From JBCCXZ01 sp965228005 (GTDB lineage Bacteria; Planctomycetota; Planctomycetia; Pirellulales; Lacipirellulaceae): a stretch of 64,000 bases of DNA. Below are positions 60,175 to 64,000 of this stretch, piece by piece. The notes under the pieces were generated by a model that saw only the letters and a list, made by a program, of their open reading frames with translations, did not search any database and was not told where the DNA came from. The translations under genes and the position numbers were made by a program. Numbering within the stretch: position 1 is the first letter of the stretch; each line of letters begins with the position of its first letter. The stretch covers positions 620,001-684,000 of the forward strand of contig CBDDGV010000003.1 in assembly GCA_965228005.1 (NCBI GenBank). Direction: 5' to 3'.

Positions 60175-60636
60175 ATGGCCGGACTCACTACCGCAAGACG
60201 CACATTGCCCATGATGCCTTGGGGAGAACCCGCCCGCGGGCTCCTGGAAGACATGGAGCACATGGTCTCCAGGCTCTGGGAAGACGGCGAACGGACCTGG
60301 TTCGGAGGGGCCGGCACTCCGCTGCTCGACATCTCCGAGACCGACGCCGCCGTCCAAACCAAGCTCGACCTGCCCGGCGTGAAGCCGGAGGAGATCGAGA
60401 TCCAGCTCAACGGCAACGTGCTGACCGTCAGCGGGGAAAGGAAAGAAGAGAAGGAAGAGAAGGGCAAGACCTACCACCGCGTCGAACGGCGAACCGGCAG
60501 CTTCTCTCGTTCGATCACCCTGCCGTGCCCGGTTGAGGAAGACGAGGTCGCTGCGGAGTACAACGAGGGCGTCTTGACGATCGTCTTGCCCAAGACCGAG
60601 CAGGCCAAGACACGGAGAATCGAGGTCAAGTCCTAG
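60175..60636 (+). CDS. Hsp20/alpha-crystallin family small heat-shock protein
   Basis: A 153-residue ATP-independent chaperone. The alpha-crystallin domain spans about residues 50-145: DISETDAAVQTKLDLPGVKP, EIQLNGNVLTVSGERKEEKE, then YHRVERRTGSFSRSITLPCP and AEYNEGVLTIVLPK. The C terminus carries no I-x-I motif but ends RRIEVKS. AAAGGGGG lies 6-13 bases upstream of the ATG at 60175. A strong hairpin follows the stop. It binds unfolding proteins and prevents aggregation. Confidence 0.93.
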   Translation: MAGLTTARRTLPMMPWGEPARGLLEDMEHMVSRLWEDGERTWFGGAGTPLLDISETDAAVQTKLDLPGVKPEEIEIQLNGNVLTVSGERKEEKEEKGKTYHRVERRTGSFSRSITLPCPVEEDEVAAEYNEGVLTIVLPKTEQAKTRRIEVKS

Positions 60637-60677
60637 GGTTTGTGTTCACCGTAAGACGTAGGGACGGGCAACGGCTT

Positions 60678-60702
60678 CCCAGGGGGCTTCAAACCCCCTG
60701 GG
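60678..60702 (+). terminator. Terminator-like hairpin after hsp20
   Basis: CCCAGGGGG (60678-60686) pairs perfectly with CCCCCTGGG (60694-60702) around the 7-base loop CTTCAAA. It lies 41 bases past the hsp20 stop. No T tract follows, so it may act as a transcript-end stabiliser rather than a classic terminator. Confidence 0.5.
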
Positions 60703-60848
60703 GAGTCTAGAGGTCTGTCTCTGGCGCAGGAAAGAAAGCCGCGGATCGCTCCCGATTCGGTCGCGATATCTGCTACAAAACAGACAGGGACGAGAAGCCG
60801 GGGAGTCTATCCCAGAGTGCCGCCGCGGCCGATTACGAAACAGCGAAC

Positions 60849-63551
60849 GTGAGCACGACCGATCCAACCGCTCCTGCCTTGCCCCGGGACCCGCACGCCC
60901 GGACCGCTGAAGAAGTTGTCTCGGAGTTGGAGAGCGACGCCTCGACGGGGTTGCGGGCCGATCAGGTCGACGAGCGGTCCCAGCGTTACGGCCCGAACGT
61001 CCTGCAGGACGCGGCGCCCACGCACTGGGTGCACATCCTCGGGCGTCAGTTCACAGACATCCTGATCTTCATCCTGCTGGGCGCCGCGGCTGTTTCACTG
61101 CTGGTCGGCGAGGTCACCGACGCCGTCGCCATCCTCGCCATCGTGGTGCTCAACGGGTTGCTGGGGTTCGTGCAGGAATGGAAGGCCGAGCAGTCGCTCC
61201 AGGCGCTCCGCCGGATGCTCACCCTCCGTTGCCGGGTCATCCGCGGCGGGCGCGACCAGATGCTCGACGCCACCGGGCTCGTGCCGGGCGACCTGGTCCT
61301 GCTCAAGACGGGCGACCACGTCCCGGCCGACCTGCGGTTGGTCGAGGCCGTCGACCTCAGTTGCGACGAGTCGCCGTTGACCGGCGAATCGACGCCCGTG
61401 GCGAAGGGCGCCGCTCCCGTTGACAGTCAGACCGACCTCGCCGAGCGCACGCCCATGGCGTGGGCCGGCACCGCGGTCGCGACCGGACGGCTCCACGGGG
61501 TGGTGGTCGCTACCGGCGGCGCCACCGAGTTTGGCAAGATCGCCGAACTGACCAGCCAGGTCGAGTCCGAGACCACGCCGTTGCAGCGGAAGCTCCGCGG
61601 ACTTGGCATGCAGCTGGGCGTGCTCGCGATAGGCGTCTCGATCCTCGTGGGGCTGACGGGCTGGTGGTTGGGCAAGCAACCCCTTGAGATGTTCATGACC
61701 GGCGTCTCGATGGCCGTGGCCGTCGTGCCGGAGGGCCTGCCGGCGGTCGTCACGCTGACGATGGCCCTCGGCATCCGCAGCATGGTCCGCCGCAAGGCCC
61801 TGGTCCGCCGGCTCCAGGCGGCCGAAACCCTGGGGGCGGCGACCGTTGTTTGCACCGACAAGACGGGCACGATCACACAGAACGAGATGACCGTGCAGAG
61901 CGTCTGGCTCCCCGCCGGCGAAGTGGACGTCACCGGCGTCGGCTACGACCCCGCCGGTCACTTCGAGGTCGAGGGCCGCAAGCAGCCCTACGCCGAACGG
62001 CCGGACCTTCTGCGGCTGCTGGATTCCGCTCTTGTCTGCAACAACGCCCAGGTCGCGAAGCACGACGGCGCCTGGCACGCAGCAGGAGACCCTACCGAGG
62101 CCGCCCTGGTCGTTGCTGCGTTGAAGGCCCACCTCGATACGCAAAGCCAGCCCGCCGTCGCCGCGGAGTTCCCTTTCAGCTCCGAAAGAAAACGGATGGC
62201 GGTGGTGGTCGACCGGGACGAGCAGCCCGTCGCGTTCGTCAAGGGCGCACCCGAGGTGGTGGTCGAACGGTGCGAGGCCTGGTTCAATGGCAACCAGCCA
62301 GAACCGCTCACGGCGGAGCGTCGCCAACAAGTCGACGCCGTCATCGACGCGATGGGGCGGCGGGGCTTGCGGACGCTTGCCCTGGCGGTCCGCGACGTTC
62401 CCCCCGGAACTCCGCTCGAAGAGGAGGCGGTCGAGTCAGCACTGACGCTGCTCGGCATCGTGGGGCTCAGCGATCCGCCCAGGCCCGAGGTCCCCGCCGC
62501 GATCCGGCTGGCCCAGTCCGCGGGCGTGCGCGTGATCCTGATTACGGGCGACGCCCCGCAGACCGCCCGGGCGATCGCGGAGCAGGTCGGGCTGCAGCCC
62601 GAGAGCGTGCTGACGGGCCGGGAGCTCGCCGAGATGAGCGACGAACGGCTCGCCGGAGCGTTGGAGCACCCCGTCGTGTTCGCCCGCACCACGCCTGAGC
62701 ACAAGCTGCGGATCGTCCGCCTGCTGCAGTCCCAGGGGGAGGTCGTCGGCATGACCGGCGACGGCGTCAACGACGCGCCGGCGCTCAAGAAGGCCGACGT
62801 CGGCATCGCCATGGGCATCCGCGGCACCGACGTCGCCCGCGGCGCCGCCGACATCGTTCTGACCGACGACAACTTCAGCTCCATCGTCGCCGCGGTCGAG
62901 GAAGGCCGCCGCCAGTTCGACAACATCCAGAAGTTCGTCCGCTACCTGCTCTCCTCCAACACCGGAGAGATCGTCGCGATCCTCGGCAACATCATCCTCG
63001 GCGGCCCGCTCATCCTGCTGCCGGTGCAGATCCTGTGGATCAACCTCATCACCGACGGGTTTACGGCGGTCGCCCTGGGCGTCGAGCCGGCGGAGCCCTC
63101 CATCATGCGCCGCCCGCCCCGGGACCCCAAAAGGCCGATCCTCGATCGGGCCGGCGTCTGGATGATCGCCGCTCTGGGCGGGTACATTGGCCTCGTCACG
63201 CTAGGGCTCTTCCAGTTCTACCTGAACGACTCCGACCCGGCCTCGCAGGCCGCGGCGGGCACCATGGCGTTCACGGGGATCATCCTCATCGAGAAGGCCA
63301 ACGTGCTGAACTTCCGCTCGCTCGCGGCCCCCCTCTCATCGGTAGGCTTCTTCTCCAACCCCTGGATCCTGGCGGCGATCGCGGGCATGGTTGGCCTGCA
63401 GGTCGCCGCGGTCTACACCCCGTTCCTGCAAGACGCCCTGCACACCGTGCCGCTGAGCCTCGCCGACTGGGGGCTTCTGATCGCGGTTTCGATCCCGATC
63501 GTGGTGATTGTGGAGGCGTACAAGGTGATCCAGGCCCGCCGCAGCCCTTAG
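60849..63551 (+). CDS. P-type cation-transporting ATPase (P2-type)
   Basis: A 900-residue integral membrane ATPase. The N-terminal cation-ATPase domain is at about 15-80. The actuator motif is DESPLTGES (near 180). M4 contains VPEGLPAVVTLTMALG. The phosphorylated Asp is in CTDKTGTITQNE (near 337), and the hinge is MTGDGVNDAPAL (near 637). M5/M6 include ILWINLITDGFTAVALGVEP. The layout is that of P2A calcium or related cation pumps, with about ten helices. The ion is not certain. It begins at a GTG, separated from hsp20 by 212 bases. Its closing helices lie near 780-890. Confidence 0.9.
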   Translation: MSTTDPTAPALPRDPHARTAEEVVSELESDASTGLRADQVDERSQRYGPNVLQDAAPTHWVHILGRQFTDILIFILLGAAAVSLLVGEVTDAVAILAIVVLNGLLGFVQEWKAEQSLQALRRMLTLRCRVIRGGRDQMLDATGLVPGDLVLLKTGDHVPADLRLVEAVDLSCDESPLTGESTPVAKGAAPVDSQTDLAERTPMAWAGTAVATGRLHGVVVATGGATEFGKIAELTSQVESETTPLQRKLRGLGMQLGVLAIGVSILVGLTGWWLGKQPLEMFMTGVSMAVAVVPEGLPAVVTLTMALGIRSMVRRKALVRRLQAAETLGAATVVCTDKTGTITQNEMTVQSVWLPAGEVDVTGVGYDPAGHFEVEGRKQPYAERPDLLRLLDSALVCNNAQVAKHDGAWHAAGDPTEAALVVAALKAHLDTQSQPAVAAEFPFSSERKRMAVVVDRDEQPVAFVKGAPEVVVERCEAWFNGNQPEPLTAERRQQVDAVIDAMGRRGLRTLALAVRDVPPGTPLEEEAVESALTLLGIVGLSDPPRPEVPAAIRLAQSAGVRVILITGDAPQTARAIAEQVGLQPESVLTGRELAEMSDERLAGALEHPVVFARTTPEHKLRIVRLLQSQGEVVGMTGDGVNDAPALKKADVGIAMGIRGTDVARGAADIVLTDDNFSSIVAAVEEGRRQFDNIQKFVRYLLSSNTGEIVAILGNIILGGPLILLPVQILWINLITDGFTAVALGVEPAEPSIMRRPPRDPKRPILDRAGVWMIAALGGYIGLVTLGLFQFYLNDSDPASQAAAGTMAFTGIILIEKANVLNFRSLAAPLSSVGFFSNPWILAAIAGMVGLQVAAVYTPFLQDALHTVPLSLADWGLLIAVSIPIVVIVEAYKVIQARRSP

Positions 63552-63587
63552 GCGGGTAGTAAGGCATCTACCGGATTAACAACTCGA

Positions 63588-64000
63588 TCAGACCCGCACG
63601 CGGCGGTTCCAGGCCGCGGCGAACAACAAAGCCATCAGAAGGGTCACCGGCTCGGGGACTTGTTCGAAGTTGACTTGTGGGTTGTCCGGTGCGGCCGTAC
63701 TCGTGATGGTGGCCCCCACGAACGTCTCGCCAACCGGGTCCAGTAAAATCAACTCGTCCAGACTCAAGGTGTTTAACGCGTCGATCAGCACATCGCCGCT
63801 ACCCAGCAGTTGCACCTCCAGTTCCATGTGGGCCCAGTGTTCGTCGAGCAATCCGTCGGTGCTCCCGGTGTGGAGCGCGATCTCGTAGAGCTGGTTGCTG
63901 AGGCTGGTCCCGGAAGGGGTGAACGGCTCCCAGCTATCGACAATCAGCCGATCGGTCTGGGTGTTCACCCCCGACTGATGGGTCCATAGTGCAACGCGCA
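63588..64000 (-). CDS. PEP-CTERM sorting domain protein, C-terminal part
   Basis: The frame is open to the right edge, so only about the last 137 residues are seen; the start lies outside. They include WEPFTPSGTSLSNQLYEIAL and GSTDGLLDEHW. The tail has VPEP, the hydrophobic VTLLMALLFAAAWN and the basic RRVRV, which fits a PEP-CTERM signal. It is an exosortase-type exported protein. The visible part has no other recognised domain. It faces the P-type ATPase gene tail to tail, with a gap of 36 bases. Confidence 0.75.
   Translation of the reverse strand, partial: RVALWTHQSGVNTQTDRLIVDSWEPFTPSGTSLSNQLYEIALHTGSTDGLLDEHWAHMELEVQLLGSGDVLIDALNTLSLDELILLDPVGETFVGATITSTAAPDNPQVNFEQVPEPVTLLMALLFAAAWNRRVRV

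Overview
The window looks like chromosomal DNA from a high-GC planctomycete of the Pirellulales/Lacipirellulaceae type. Three kinds of evidence support this. First, there are two PEP-CTERM exported proteins, a dockerin-like gene remnant, several large secreted or membrane proteins with acidic or Gln-rich stretches, and a redoxin/haem/EF-hand fusion. Second, the spaces between genes carry palindromic repeats of a kind I associate with planctomycetes. Third, many genes start at GTG or TTG with weak Shine-Dalgarno signals. No prophage, CRISPR array or rRNA operon is visible. Most genes are ordinary housekeeping genes. Two genes (the FRG-domain gene and a P-loop ATPase) are clearly more AT-rich than the rest and look acquired.

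Layout, left. 1-1450: the start of a BlaR1-type M56 peptidase gene, its BlaI-type repressor with a readable promoter and operator, and tRNA-Pro(CGG). 1620-5134: an FHA-GAF-sigma54 activator, a PaaK-like CoA ligase and a DUF971 protein on the + strand. 5150-10588 (- strand): an ABC-2 type export/gliding-like cluster (ATPase, GldF-GldG fusion, DUF4340 protein). 10907-12517: nadB. 13052-13897: a PEP-CTERM gene and a dockerin-like remnant. 14132-16427: an FRG-domain gene split by a complete 1293-bp IS3-family (IS407-like) element with a GGAT target duplication. 16520-17018: a block of palindromic repeats. 17037-22795 (- strand): an N-acetylmuramoyl-alanine amidase, a GH16-like protein, a ParE/ParD-type toxin-antitoxin pair, a small membrane protein and a redoxin/cytochrome/monooxygenase fusion.

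Middle. 22909-26463: a giant membrane protein with about 500 low-complexity residues. 26646-35386: lpxK, a BON-domain protein, cysC, an acyl-CoA dehydrogenase, a glycogen-phosphorylase-type enzyme, metF and a Ser/Thr kinase. 35747-43380: small DNA-binding-like proteins, two DinB proteins, a DUF885 metallopeptidase, a multi-pass membrane protein, a UGT-like glycosyltransferase, a TPR lipoprotein and a Lys-rich protein.

Right. 43405-50181 (- strand): an FHA protein followed by the full glycine cleavage operon gcvT-gcvH-gcvPA-(small exported protein)-gcvPB-lipM-like. This operon supplies the T, H and P proteins and the enzyme that acylates H. 50273-55098 (- strand): yhaM-like nuclease, low-GC P-loop ATPase and rnr, an unusual RNA-decay locus. 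55328-63551 (+ strand): proS, a DUF1573 protein, a phosphoesterase-like/tetrahaem fusion, an Hsp20 and a P-type cation ATPase. The window ends inside a second PEP-CTERM gene. All calls come from reading translated sequence and motifs; no database search was run.
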